A program made the translations under genes and the position numbers. DNA of 64,000 nucleotides, from NCBI RefSeq assembly GCF_021653975.1, contig NZ_JAJKFK010000004.1, forward strand, positions 618,936 through 682,935, read 5' to 3'. This document shows positions 27,691 through 34,972 of this stretch, piece by piece (position 1 is the stretch's first letter; each line of letters begins with the position of its first letter). This DNA comes from Amycolatopsis sp. GM8. Its GTDB lineage: Bacteria > Actinomycetota > Actinomycetes > Mycobacteriales > Pseudonocardiaceae. Below the pieces are notes generated by a model. That model saw only the letters and a program-made list of their open reading frames with translations. It ran no database searches and had not been told where the DNA came from.

Positions 27691-28159
27691 GACCGCCGCG
27701 ACCCCGGACGCCGTCGAGCGGATCCTGCTGGCGTGCTCGCCGCGGAGCTTGGGCCTGCGCTTCTTCCTCGGCGGCACGCCGGACCCGGCCGACGTCTGGC
27801 GCCGCTACCGGAAGTACCTGCTCGGCGGCGAGACGCTGCTGGCCTGGGCCGGCGATGCACCGGCGGGCCTGCTCAACCTCGTGCCCGAGACGCCTGAGGT
27901 GGCCGAGCTGGGCGTGCTGGTCGCCGACCCGTGGCAGCGCAAGGGCATCGGACGCGGCCTCGTGGAGACGGTATGGCGATCCGGGCGCTGGGCCGGGCGG
28001 ACGGTGCACGCCACGGTGCGGGCCGACAACCGCGCGGCGCTGGGTTTCCTGGCGCAGCAAGGGTTCCGCTACCTCTCGACCGCCGACGGCGCGCACGAGT
28101 TCGAACGGTGCCTGCCGGTCGCCGGTATCATGACAGCCGTCATGGAGGAGGTGGCCTGA
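27677..28159 (+). CDS. GNAT family N-acetyltransferase
   Basis: A 160-residue GNAT protein. Motif A for acetyl-CoA binding is LGVLVADPWQRKGIGRGLVE (RKGIGRG), and the following ATVRADNRAALGFLAQQGFR is the usual motif B. It transfers an acetyl group to an unknown amine. The start is ATG 27677 (second candidate ATG 27689). It overlaps the TetR gene by one base, so the two form an operon. Operator copies lie before and at its start and near its end. A small-molecule detoxification role under TetR control is plausible. Confidence 0.88.
   Translation: MTPVMTAATPDAVERILLACSPRSLGLRFFLGGTPDPADVWRRYRKYLLGGETLLAWAGDAPAGLLNLVPETPEVAELGVLVADPWQRKGIGRGLVETVWRSGRWAGRTVHATVRADNRAALGFLAQQGFRYLSTADGAHEFERCLPVAGIMTAVMEEVA
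28130..28143. promoter_or_regulatory. TetR-type operator copy 3, before the TetR gene
   Basis: ATGACAGCCGTCAT, arms ATGAC/GTCAT. It lies inside the last codons of the GNAT gene, directly before the ribosome site of the TetR gene (start 28159). This placement suggests autoregulation. Confidence 0.65.
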
Positions 28160-28740
28160 TGGTCAAGTCGCCGCGCGAGCGGATGGTGTTCAGCGCCGCG
28201 CAGCTGATCAGGGCGCAGGGGGTGAGCGGGACCGGGATGCGCGAGGTCGTCCAGCACGCCGAGGCGCCCCGCGGTTCGCTGCAGCACTACTTCCCCGGCG
28301 GCAAGGAGCAGCTCGTCGACGAGGCGCTCAGGTGGTCGGGGTCTTACGCGGCGCGCAAGACCCGCAGGTACGCCGAGTCCCTCGACGAGCCGAGACCCGG
28401 CGGGCTGTTCGCCGCGATGGTCGGGGGGTGGCGCGACGAGTTCACCAAGGCCGGGTACGCCGCGGGCTGCCCGCTGGTCGCCTCGACGGCCGACACCGCG
28501 GCCGCCAGCGAACGGCTGCGCGGCGCGGTCAGCGCGGCCTTCGAAACCTGGCAGGCGCCGGTCTCCGAGGAGCTGCATCGAATGGGCGTCCCGGAGCCGC
28601 GTTGCACCTCCCTCGCCCTGCTCATGATCAGCGCGCTGGAGGGCGCCATCGTGCTCGCCCGCGCCCACCACGACCTGGCCCCGCTGGACGCGGTCGCCAC
28701 CGAACTCGCACCCCTGCTGGACGCGGCCGTCGCCACCTGA
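28159..28740 (+). CDS. TetR/AcrR-family repressor (LmrA/YxaF-like)
   Basis: A 193-residue regulator. The N-terminal HTH is ERMVFSAAQLIRAQGVSGTG, then MREVVQHAEAPRGSLQHYFP. The C-terminal domain resembles YxaF/LmrA types (AGYAAGCPLVASTADTAAAS). ATG 28159 overlaps the GNAT stop TGA; GGAGGAGG precedes it. It probably binds the ATGAC-N4-GTCAT palindromes at 27628, 27677 and 28130, controlling its own operon. Ligand unknown. Confidence 0.92.
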   Translation: MVKSPRERMVFSAAQLIRAQGVSGTGMREVVQHAEAPRGSLQHYFPGGKEQLVDEALRWSGSYAARKTRRYAESLDEPRPGGLFAAMVGGWRDEFTKAGYAAGCPLVASTADTAAASERLRGAVSAAFETWQAPVSEELHRMGVPEPRCTSLALLMISALEGAIVLARAHHDLAPLDAVATELAPLLDAAVAT

Positions 28741-28817
28741 TCGTTTCCCACTCAATGGAATTCCGGACAGTGTTCGTTCGTTGAACGAACCGGATGCACC
28801 GGAAGGGGGTGATGATC

Positions 28818-29756
28818 ATGGCGAGAAGGATCGAACGCACCGAAGAGCCCGATTCCGTGCGCGTCTACCTGGACGCGATCGGGGCGATCCCGTTGCTGAC
28901 GGCGACCGAGGAGGTCGACCTGGCCAAGAGGATCGAAGCCGGGGTGTACGCCGCGGAACTGCTGCGCCGGGCCGACGCCGGTGAGCAGGAGCCGGCCGCC
29001 GACCGGCGGGACCTGGAACTCCTCGCGCGCGACGGCGCCCGCGCGAAGGACCACATGATCAAGGCGAACCTGCGCCTCGTGGTGTCCGCCGCGCGCAAGC
29101 GGCGCGAGCGGACGATGCCACTGCTGGACCTGGTACAGGAAGGCAACCTCGGGCTGATCCGCGCGGTCGAGAAGTTCGACTACGCCAAGGGCTACAAGTT
29201 CTCGACCTACGCCATGTGGTGGATCCGTCAGGCGATGCAACGCGGGATCGCGTTCAACAGCCGCGCGATCCGGGTGCCCGAGCACGCGAGTGACCAGCTC
29301 GCGAAGCTGGAGCGGGCCGAGACGGCGCTGCGCAAGGACACCGACCACGACCCGACGGTCGAGGAGCTGGCGAAGGCCGCCGAGCTGCCGCTGGCACGGG
29401 TGGTCGAGCTGAAGAGTGTCGCGCGGGTGACGACGAGTCTCGACGTGCCGATCGGTGATGGTGAGGTCGAGCTGGGTGACCTGATCGGCAGCAGCGAGGC
29501 CGACCCGGTCGGGGACGTGATCGTGCGCGACGCGACGAGCGAACTGCTCGACGAGGCACTGGACAGCCTGCCGCCGCTGGCGAAGAAGGTGATCTCGCTG
29601 CGGTACGGGCTGGACGACGGCCGTCAGCGCACGCTGCAGCAGGCCGCCGAGCAGGTCGGGGTGACCCGGGCCCAGGCACGGCGCCTGGAGCAGGAGGCCC
29701 TGACGGAGCTGCGCGCCCCGGACCGGCGCGAAGCGCTCCTCCCGGTCGCCGGCTGA
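28818..29756 (+). CDS. Group 2 (non-essential primary-like) sigma-70 factor
   Basis: A 312-residue sigma factor of the SigB/HrdD class. It has region 1.2 (DSVRVYLDAIGAIPLLTATE), regions 2.1-2.4 (LVQEGNLGLIRAVEKFDYAK, GYKFSTYAMWWIRQAMQRGI), region 3 and region 4 (LQQAAEQVGVTRAQARRLEQ, with VISLRYGL before it). Region 1.1 is missing, which separates it from the housekeeping factor. Region 4 reads GVTRAQARRLE rather than the usual GLTRERIRQIE. ATG 28818 lies 8 bp after GGAAGGGGG; ATG 28812 is possible. It is followed by a canonical terminator. Probably a stress or stationary-phase factor. Confidence 0.93.
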   Translation: MARRIERTEEPDSVRVYLDAIGAIPLLTATEEVDLAKRIEAGVYAAELLRRADAGEQEPAADRRDLELLARDGARAKDHMIKANLRLVVSAARKRRERTMPLLDLVQEGNLGLIRAVEKFDYAKGYKFSTYAMWWIRQAMQRGIAFNSRAIRVPEHASDQLAKLERAETALRKDTDHDPTVEELAKAAELPLARVVELKSVARVTTSLDVPIGDGEVELGDLIGSSEADPVGDVIVRDATSELLDEALDSLPPLAKKVISLRYGLDDGRQRTLQQAAEQVGVTRAQARRLEQEALTELRAPDRREALLPVAG

Positions 29757-29771
29757 GGCCTTGTCCGGATG

Positions 29772-29801
29772 ACGCCCGTGGTCGTGACCACGGGCGTTTT
29801 T
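29772..29801 (+). terminator. Intrinsic terminator of the sigma factor gene
   Basis: ACGCCCGTGGTC (29772-29783) pairs fully with GACCACGGGCGT (29786-29797) and is followed by a run of Ts to 29801. The most canonical rho-independent terminator in the window. Confidence 0.9.
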
Positions 29802-29827
29802 CGTATCGAAGAACTAGATTTCGGTTC

Positions 29828-30757
29828 ATGGCCAAGGACGAGGCGGAGTTGATCGCGGTCGGCGACCGGACGGTGCGCATCTCGAACCCGCACCGGGTGT
29901 ACTTCCCGGCGCGTGGCGAGACGAAGCTCGACCTCGCGCGGTACTACCTCTCGGTGGGCGACGGCATCGTGCGCGCGCTGCGGGAACGGCCGTGCATGCT
30001 GCACCGGTTCCCGTCCGGGGTCAGCGGCGACAAGGTGCACCAGAAGCGCATCCCCGGCGGCGCGCCACCCTGGCTGGAGACCGTGCGCGTGCATTTCCCG
30101 CGCTACGACCGCTACGCCGACGAGCTGTGCGTGACCGAGCTGGCCAGCGTGATCTGGGCCGTCCAGATGTCCACTGTGGAGTTCCACCCGTGGAACTCGC
30201 GCCGCGCGGACACCGAGCGCCCGGACGAGTGGCGGATCGACCTCGACCCCGGTCCCGAGTCGGACTTCGCGCGGGTGCGCCGGGTCGCGCACGTGGCGCA
30301 CGAGGTCCTGGACGAGCTGGGGGCGACCGGCTGGCCGAAGACCTCCGGCGGCGACGGGCTGCACGTGTACGTGCGGATCGAACCGCGCTGGGGTTTCCAG
30401 GAGGTGCGCCGGGCGGCGCTCGCTTTCGCGCAGGAGGTCGAGCGGCGCGCGCCGGACGACGTGACGACCACGTGGTGGCGCAAGGACCGCGATCCCGCCA
30501 AGGTTTTCGTCGACTACAACCAGAACACGCGCGATCACACGATCGCGTCGGCGTACTCCGTGCGCGGGGTGCCGGAGGCGATGGTCTCGACGCCGATCAC
30601 CTGGGACGAGATCGACGACGTCGAGCCCCGCGAGTGCACGATCGCCACCGTGCCGGACCGGTTCGCGAAGCTCGGCGATCTCCACGAAGGCATCGACGAC
30701 GCGGTCTACTCGCTGGAAACACTGCTGGCCTGGGCGGATCGCGACGGCCTGGACTAG
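29828..30757 (+). CDS. LigD-type polymerase (NHEJ primase-polymerase domain protein)
   Basis: A 309-residue stand-alone PolDom of the archaeo-eukaryotic primase superfamily. Catalytic acidic residues are Asp138 and Asp140 in RIDLDPGPE, with a third Asp at about 229 (VFVDYNQN). The TSGGDGLHVYV strand (His179) binds the incoming nucleotide. It fills gaps during non-homologous end joining with Ku and a ligase; neither is in the window. Such stand-alone copies are common in actinobacteria beside full-length LigD. It follows the sigma terminator with a 71-bp gap and its own start at ATG 29828. Confidence 0.93.
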   Translation: MAKDEAELIAVGDRTVRISNPHRVYFPARGETKLDLARYYLSVGDGIVRALRERPCMLHRFPSGVSGDKVHQKRIPGGAPPWLETVRVHFPRYDRYADELCVTELASVIWAVQMSTVEFHPWNSRRADTERPDEWRIDLDPGPESDFARVRRVAHVAHEVLDELGATGWPKTSGGDGLHVYVRIEPRWGFQEVRRAALAFAQEVERRAPDDVTTTWWRKDRDPAKVFVDYNQNTRDHTIASAYSVRGVPEAMVSTPITWDEIDDVEPRECTIATVPDRFAKLGDLHEGIDDAVYSLETLLAWADRDGLD

Positions 30758-30759
30758 CG

Positions 30760-30770
30760 TCCACTGTGGA
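30760..30770. repeat. Recurrent palindrome TCCANNNTGGA (representative copy)
   Basis: TCCACTGTGGA, in the gap between two convergent genes. Copies of TCCANNNTGGA that I found start at 7593, 8831, 15103, 15570, 26201, 30170, 30760, 34457, 41592, 46808, 47442, 49005 and 57149. Most are flanked by G and C (GTCCA...TGGAC). They occur both in genes and between genes. Confidence 0.7.
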
Positions 30771-30784
30771 CACCCGAGTCCCGG

Positions 30785-32806
30785 TTACGTCCCGGCCAGC
30801 CAGCCGTCGTCGAGCAGCAGCCGCTTGAGCACCTTGCCGGTCTGGGTGCGCGGCAGGTCCGCGACGAACCGCACCACGCGCGGCTGCTCGAACCGCGCGA
30901 CCCGGTGCCGCAGGAAGTCCCGCACGATGTGCTCGTCGAGCCCCGCGTGCGGATGCGCGACGATGTAGGCCGCGAGCCGCTGGCCGTACTCGGGGTCGGG
31001 CACGCCGAACACGGCCGCGTCGAGCACCCCGGGCAGGGTGGCCAGCGCCTCCTCGACGGGACGCGGGAAGACGTTCTCCCCGCCGGAGATGATCATGTCG
31101 TCGCTGCGGCCCGCGATGAACAGCCGGCCGTCCGCGTCGAGGTAGCCCCGGTCGCCGGTGTCCATCAGGTTGTGCCGGATATCCCGGCCGCTGCCGTCCG
31201 TGTACCCCTCGAACAGCATCTCGTTGCCGACGTAGATCCAGCCGACCTCGCCCGGCGGCAACGGCTCCCCCATCGGCCCGAGGATCGCCAGCCGCGAGCC
31301 GAGCGGCGGGTGGCCCGCCGTGGCCGGCGCGGCCCGCAGGTCCGACGGGTTCGCGATCGCCGCCGCCGACACCTCGGTCGAGCCGTAGAAGTTGTAGAGG
31401 ACGTCCCCGAAGGCGTCCATGAACCCGGTGACGAGCGCGGCCGGCATCGCCGCCCCGCTGCTGATCACGATGCGCAGGCTGGACGTGTCGTAGCGGGCCC
31501 GGATCTCCGGCGGCAGCGCCATGATCCGCTGCATCATCACCGGCACGACGAACATCGCCGTGCACCGGGACTCCTCGATCATGCGCAGGCACTCTTCGGG
31601 TTCGAACCGCCGCTGCAGCACGACGGTGGCCCGCAGCGGCATCGAGATCTGCAGCGCGGCGAGACCCCAGGTGTGGAACAGCGGGGTCGAGATGAGGATG
31701 CGGTCCAGGCTGCGCAACGGAACCCGCGAAAGGAGCGCCACCACCGCGGACAGCCCCTTCGGGGTCGGCCGCCGGGCGCCCTTCGGCGCACCCGTGGTGC
31801 CCGAGGTGAGCACGACGAGCTGGCCGGTCGTCGCCGGCGGGCCCAGCCGGGGAATGGACGAATGGCGCTCGATCAGCGGGTCGAGCGCGTCGGTGGGCAC
31901 CCAGGCCGTGGTCTGCGGCAGGTTCTGCAGCAGCGGGGTGAACTCGGGGTCGGCGACGACGATCCGGACGTTGTTCTCGTGCACGCCGTCGATCACCTGT
32001 GGCTCGGCGAGGCCGGTGTTGAGCAGCAGCGCGTCGACGCCGAGCTTGCCGCACGCGATGAGCGTCTGGACCATGGCGCTGGAGTTGCGGGCGAGCACGG
32101 CGACCCGGTTGTCCGGCGCGGCGCCCATCTTGCGCAGGATCGCGGCCAGCCGGTCGGTCCGGTCGGCGAGGTCCGCGAACGTCCAGCGCGGACCCTTGTC
32201 GTCGATCATGGAAAGCGCTTTCGGCGACCGGTAGGCCGCCGAGGTGTACCCACCGGCGAGGGTCGCGCCCCACTTCGCGGCCGCCCGCAGCTGCCGCACC
32301 AGCCGGTCCGGCCGGCCCGTGGTCAGAATCCCCGCCGCGACGAGCACGTTCGCCACCTGCAGGGTGCCCGGCGTCTTCTCCTCCGGCAGCGGCTCGGGTT
32401 GCTCGGCGAGCCGTCTGCTGATCCGCGTCAGCCCGTCACGCACCCACGTCTTGAGATCGGCCGCGCTCAGCCGTGGCGGCGTGTGGAAGAACATGCATTT
32501 GAGCTGCGTCCGGCCGCTCCCGGCGTCGCGCAGCTGCACCGAAACGCTGCCGGGGCCGCCGGGTTCACTGTCCATCACGAACTGCTCGCCGCGGCGGCTG
32601 AGCAGTACCCGCCACTCGTGCTCCGTGGGCGGGCCGCACAGGCCCAGCCGGATCCGGTACCGCACGCCCCGGCCTTCTTCACCGACGCGCTCGCACGCGC
32701 CGACCCCCTTGAAATATCTGGGGTACTGCTCGGGATCGGTGATGATCGGCCATAGGTCCCTACGCGGGTGCCCGACAACGAGGTCGAAGCTCACGCAATC
32801 CACCAT
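30785..32806 (-). CDS. SRPBCC-domain/AMP-dependent acyl-CoA synthetase fusion
   Basis: A 673-residue protein. Residues 1 to about 145 form an SRPBCC (polyketide cyclase/aromatase-like) domain (VDCVSFDLVVGHPRRDLWPI, DPEQYPRYFKGVGACERV). From about 190 onward it is a full AMP-forming synthetase: the P-loop VVLTSGTTGAPKGARR, NFYGSTEVSAAA, the MDTGDRGYLDADGRLFIAGR signature, SDDMIISGGENVFPRPVEEA and the C-terminal catalytic lysine in TQTGKVLKRLL. It probably activates a fatty or aromatic acid as the CoA thioester, with the SRPBCC part binding the hydrophobic substrate. The fusion is uncommon. The adjacent Baeyer-Villiger-type monooxygenase on the same strand may act in one pathway. Confidence 0.9.
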   Translation of the reverse strand: MVDCVSFDLVVGHPRRDLWPIITDPEQYPRYFKGVGACERVGEEGRGVRYRIRLGLCGPPTEHEWRVLLSRRGEQFVMDSEPGGPGSVSVQLRDAGSGRTQLKCMFFHTPPRLSAADLKTWVRDGLTRISRRLAEQPEPLPEEKTPGTLQVANVLVAAGILTTGRPDRLVRQLRAAAKWGATLAGGYTSAAYRSPKALSMIDDKGPRWTFADLADRTDRLAAILRKMGAAPDNRVAVLARNSSAMVQTLIACGKLGVDALLLNTGLAEPQVIDGVHENNVRIVVADPEFTPLLQNLPQTTAWVPTDALDPLIERHSSIPRLGPPATTGQLVVLTSGTTGAPKGARRPTPKGLSAVVALLSRVPLRSLDRILISTPLFHTWGLAALQISMPLRATVVLQRRFEPEECLRMIEESRCTAMFVVPVMMQRIMALPPEIRARYDTSSLRIVISSGAAMPAALVTGFMDAFGDVLYNFYGSTEVSAAAIANPSDLRAAPATAGHPPLGSRLAILGPMGEPLPPGEVGWIYVGNEMLFEGYTDGSGRDIRHNLMDTGDRGYLDADGRLFIAGRSDDMIISGGENVFPRPVEEALATLPGVLDAAVFGVPDPEYGQRLAAYIVAHPHAGLDEHIVRDFLRHRVARFEQPRVVRFVADLPRTQTGKVLKRLLLDDGWLAGT

Positions 32807-32863
32807 TCCGCCGAACCTAGAGGTCTTCTTGGTCGGTGGTCAACGACGCATCCGAAAGATTGG

Positions 32864-34345
32864 TCAGGCGGTCACGTTTTTTGTCGCGCGAGTGAACGTG
32901 ATTCCTTCGTCTTCGATCGCGCCGCGGCGAAGTAGTAGCACGTCACGCGGGTAGTTCTGGTGCAGCCGCCACGGAGCGGAGTCGCCCTGTCGCGGAAGAT
33001 TATCGATGCTGCGCCGGACATAGCCGGACTTGAGATCGATGAACGGGGTGCCCGGCAGCGGCCCGGGCGGCGGGACCGGGGTGCACACCCGGTACCCGCG
33101 GGAGTCCATGTGCCCGAGCAGCCGGATCACGTAGTGCGCGACGAGATCGGCCTTGAGCGTCCAGGACGCGTTGGTGTAGCCGATGGTGGTCGCGAAGTTC
33201 GGCACCCCGGAGAGCATCATTCCCTTGTACGCGACGGTTTTGCCGACCTCGACCGGTTCGCTGTCGACGACCAGGGTGGTCCCGCCGACGGGTAGCAGGT
33301 TCAGCCCGGTCGCGGTCACCACGACATCCGCTTCGAGCTCCTGGCCCGATTCGAGCCGGATACCGCGCTCGGTGAACGTCGCGATGCGATCCGTCACGAC
33401 CGACGCCGTGCCGGCCCGGATCGCACGGAACAGGTCGGCGTCACGCGCGATGCACAGGCGCTGGTCCCACGGCTCGTAGTCCGGGGCGAAGTGGGTGTCG
33501 ACGTCGTAGCCCGGCGGCAACTGGCGCCGCACTCTGTCGCGCAGGATCTTCTTCACCAGCCCGGGACGGCGGCGGCTGAACTGGTACAGCAACGTCGTCA
33601 GCAGGGCGTGCTGCCAGCGGACGACTGGCGCGGCGACCTTGACGGGCAGCAGGTCGTACAGCCTCCCGGCGAGCGCGTCGGCTCCCGGCAGTGCGAGCAC
33701 GTAGCTGGGCGAGCGCTGCAGCATCGTCACGTGCGCCGCCTGCCCGGCGAGCGCCGGCACGAGCGTCACGGCTGTCGCGCCGCTGCCGATCACGACGACC
33801 CGCTTGCCCGCGTAGTCGAGGTCCCGCGGCCAGTGCTGCGGGTGCACCACCGTGCCTCCGAACCGTTCCACGCCTTCGAACTTCGGCGTGTAGCCCTCGT
33901 CGTAGTTGTAGTAACCGGTGTTGCAGAACAGGAAGCCGCAGGTGAACTCGGCGGTCTCGCCGGTGTCGGAGCGCTGCGCGAACACCGTCCACTGTGCACT
34001 CTCGCTGGACCACTCGGCTCGGATCACCTTGTGCTGGAAGCGAATGTGGCGTTCGACGTCGTACTCGCGCGCGGCGTCGTGGATGTACTCGCGGATCGAC
34101 GAACCGTCGACAATGGACTGTGCGCCGGTCCACGGGCGGAAGTCGTAGCCGAGGGTGAACATGTCCGAATCGGACCGGATACCCGGATAGCGGAACAGGT
34201 CCCAGGTGCCGCCGAGCGCGCCGCGCGCCTCGAGGATCAGGAACGTCTTGTCCGGCGCGTCTTCCCGCAGGTGACAGGCGGCGCCGACGCCGGTCAGCCC
34301 GGCGCCGATGATGAGGACGTCGACATGCTCGCGTGCCATGCTCAC
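32864..34345 (-). CDS. Flavin-binding monooxygenase, Baeyer-Villiger/EthA type
   Basis: A 493-residue FAD/NADPH monooxygenase. The FAD Rossmann motif is GAGLTGVGAACHL (14-26), and the NADPH motif is GSGATA (187-192). The Baeyer-Villiger fingerprint is FGGTVVHPQHWP (162-173), fitting FxGxxxHxxxWP. A typical GGTWDLFRYPGIRSDSDMFT segment is near residue 46. It oxidises ketones, or sulfur and nitrogen compounds, to esters or oxides. ATG 34345 is chosen; ATG 34339 is also possible. The SRPBCC-ligase gene lies 57 bp downstream on the same strand, so they may be co-transcribed. Confidence 0.93.
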   Translation of the reverse strand: MSMAREHVDVLIIGAGLTGVGAACHLREDAPDKTFLILEARGALGGTWDLFRYPGIRSDSDMFTLGYDFRPWTGAQSIVDGSSIREYIHDAAREYDVERHIRFQHKVIRAEWSSESAQWTVFAQRSDTGETAEFTCGFLFCNTGYYNYDEGYTPKFEGVERFGGTVVHPQHWPRDLDYAGKRVVVIGSGATAVTLVPALAGQAAHVTMLQRSPSYVLALPGADALAGRLYDLLPVKVAAPVVRWQHALLTTLLYQFSRRRPGLVKKILRDRVRRQLPPGYDVDTHFAPDYEPWDQRLCIARDADLFRAIRAGTASVVTDRIATFTERGIRLESGQELEADVVVTATGLNLLPVGGTTLVVDSEPVEVGKTVAYKGMMLSGVPNFATTIGYTNASWTLKADLVAHYVIRLLGHMDSRGYRVCTPVPPPGPLPGTPFIDLKSGYVRRSIDNLPRQGDSAPWRLHQNYPRDVLLLRRGAIEDEGITFTRATKNVTA

Positions 34346-34399
34346 TCCCGTCTCGCCGATGGTCCGAGACGGAACTTACCGCGAGTAGGTGTGTGCGGG

Positions 34400-34972
34400 C
34401 TAGCCGTGGTCCGCGCGGCAGGGGGTGGGATCGGGCAGCTCGACCGGCGCGAACCGTCCATTGTGGACCGGGGCGATCTCCAGTACCAGCTCCCCCGCCT
34501 GCCATTGCGGCCGGACATGGTCGCGCGTCTCCAGCAGGTCGCCGGCCGCCGGCGGCTCGCCACCCACCACGTGCACGCGTGCGATCGCCGAGCGGGCGAT
34601 CATCTCCCCCACCCGCACCGTGCCGGTCAGCTGGGTCGAGCCCGGGTAGACCACGGCCCGGCCACCCCGGCGCGACAGGTGCTCGACCGCCGCGTCCGCC
34701 GCGGCGGCGGACAGGTCCGGGCGGCCCGAGCGGCCGGTGTCCGAGGCGACGCCGGCCGTGCCGTACTTCGTGAGCCGGGTGAGTTCGTTCCACAGCCCGC
34801 CGAAACGCGGGGGCACCCAGAGCGAAAGCGCGACGTGCGGCTGCTCGCCGCGGATCAGGTGGGTGCACACGATGGCCTGCGGTGGGAGGTCGAGCAGATC
34901 CACGAGATCGCGGGCCACGCGGTCCGCTTCCCCCAGCGTGCAGGTGCCGGTGTCGATGCCGAAACAGGTCAC
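34400..34972 (-). CDS. Unknown conserved protein overlapping the PHP gene
   Basis: A 190-residue soluble protein (TCFGIDTGTCTLGEADRVAR, VCTHLIRGEQPHVALSLWVP, GMIARSAIARVHVVGGEPPA-like sequence later). GTG 34972 overlaps the PHP stop by 4 bp (GTGA), so translation is coupled to it. Extensions of this frame further upstream are shadows of the PHP gene. I cannot assign a family; it looks like an alpha/beta protein without signal or membrane segments. Its fixed pairing with the exported PHP protein is the main clue. Confidence 0.75.
   Translation of the reverse strand: MTCFGIDTGTCTLGEADRVARDLVDLLDLPPQAIVCTHLIRGEQPHVALSLWVPPRFGGLWNELTRLTKYGTAGVASDTGRSGRPDLSAAAADAAVEHLSRRGGRAVVYPGSTQLTGTVRVGEMIARSAIARVHVVGGEPPAAGDLLETRDHVRPQWQAGELVLEIAPVHNGRFAPVELPDPTPCRADHG

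Noticed and set aside
30785..31200. Whether the SRPBCC part upstream of the AMP ligase is a separate gene
   Set aside because: The frame is continuous from 32806, there is no internal stop, and no ribosome site and start codon pair fits a separate ligase gene. A true fusion is the simplest reading.
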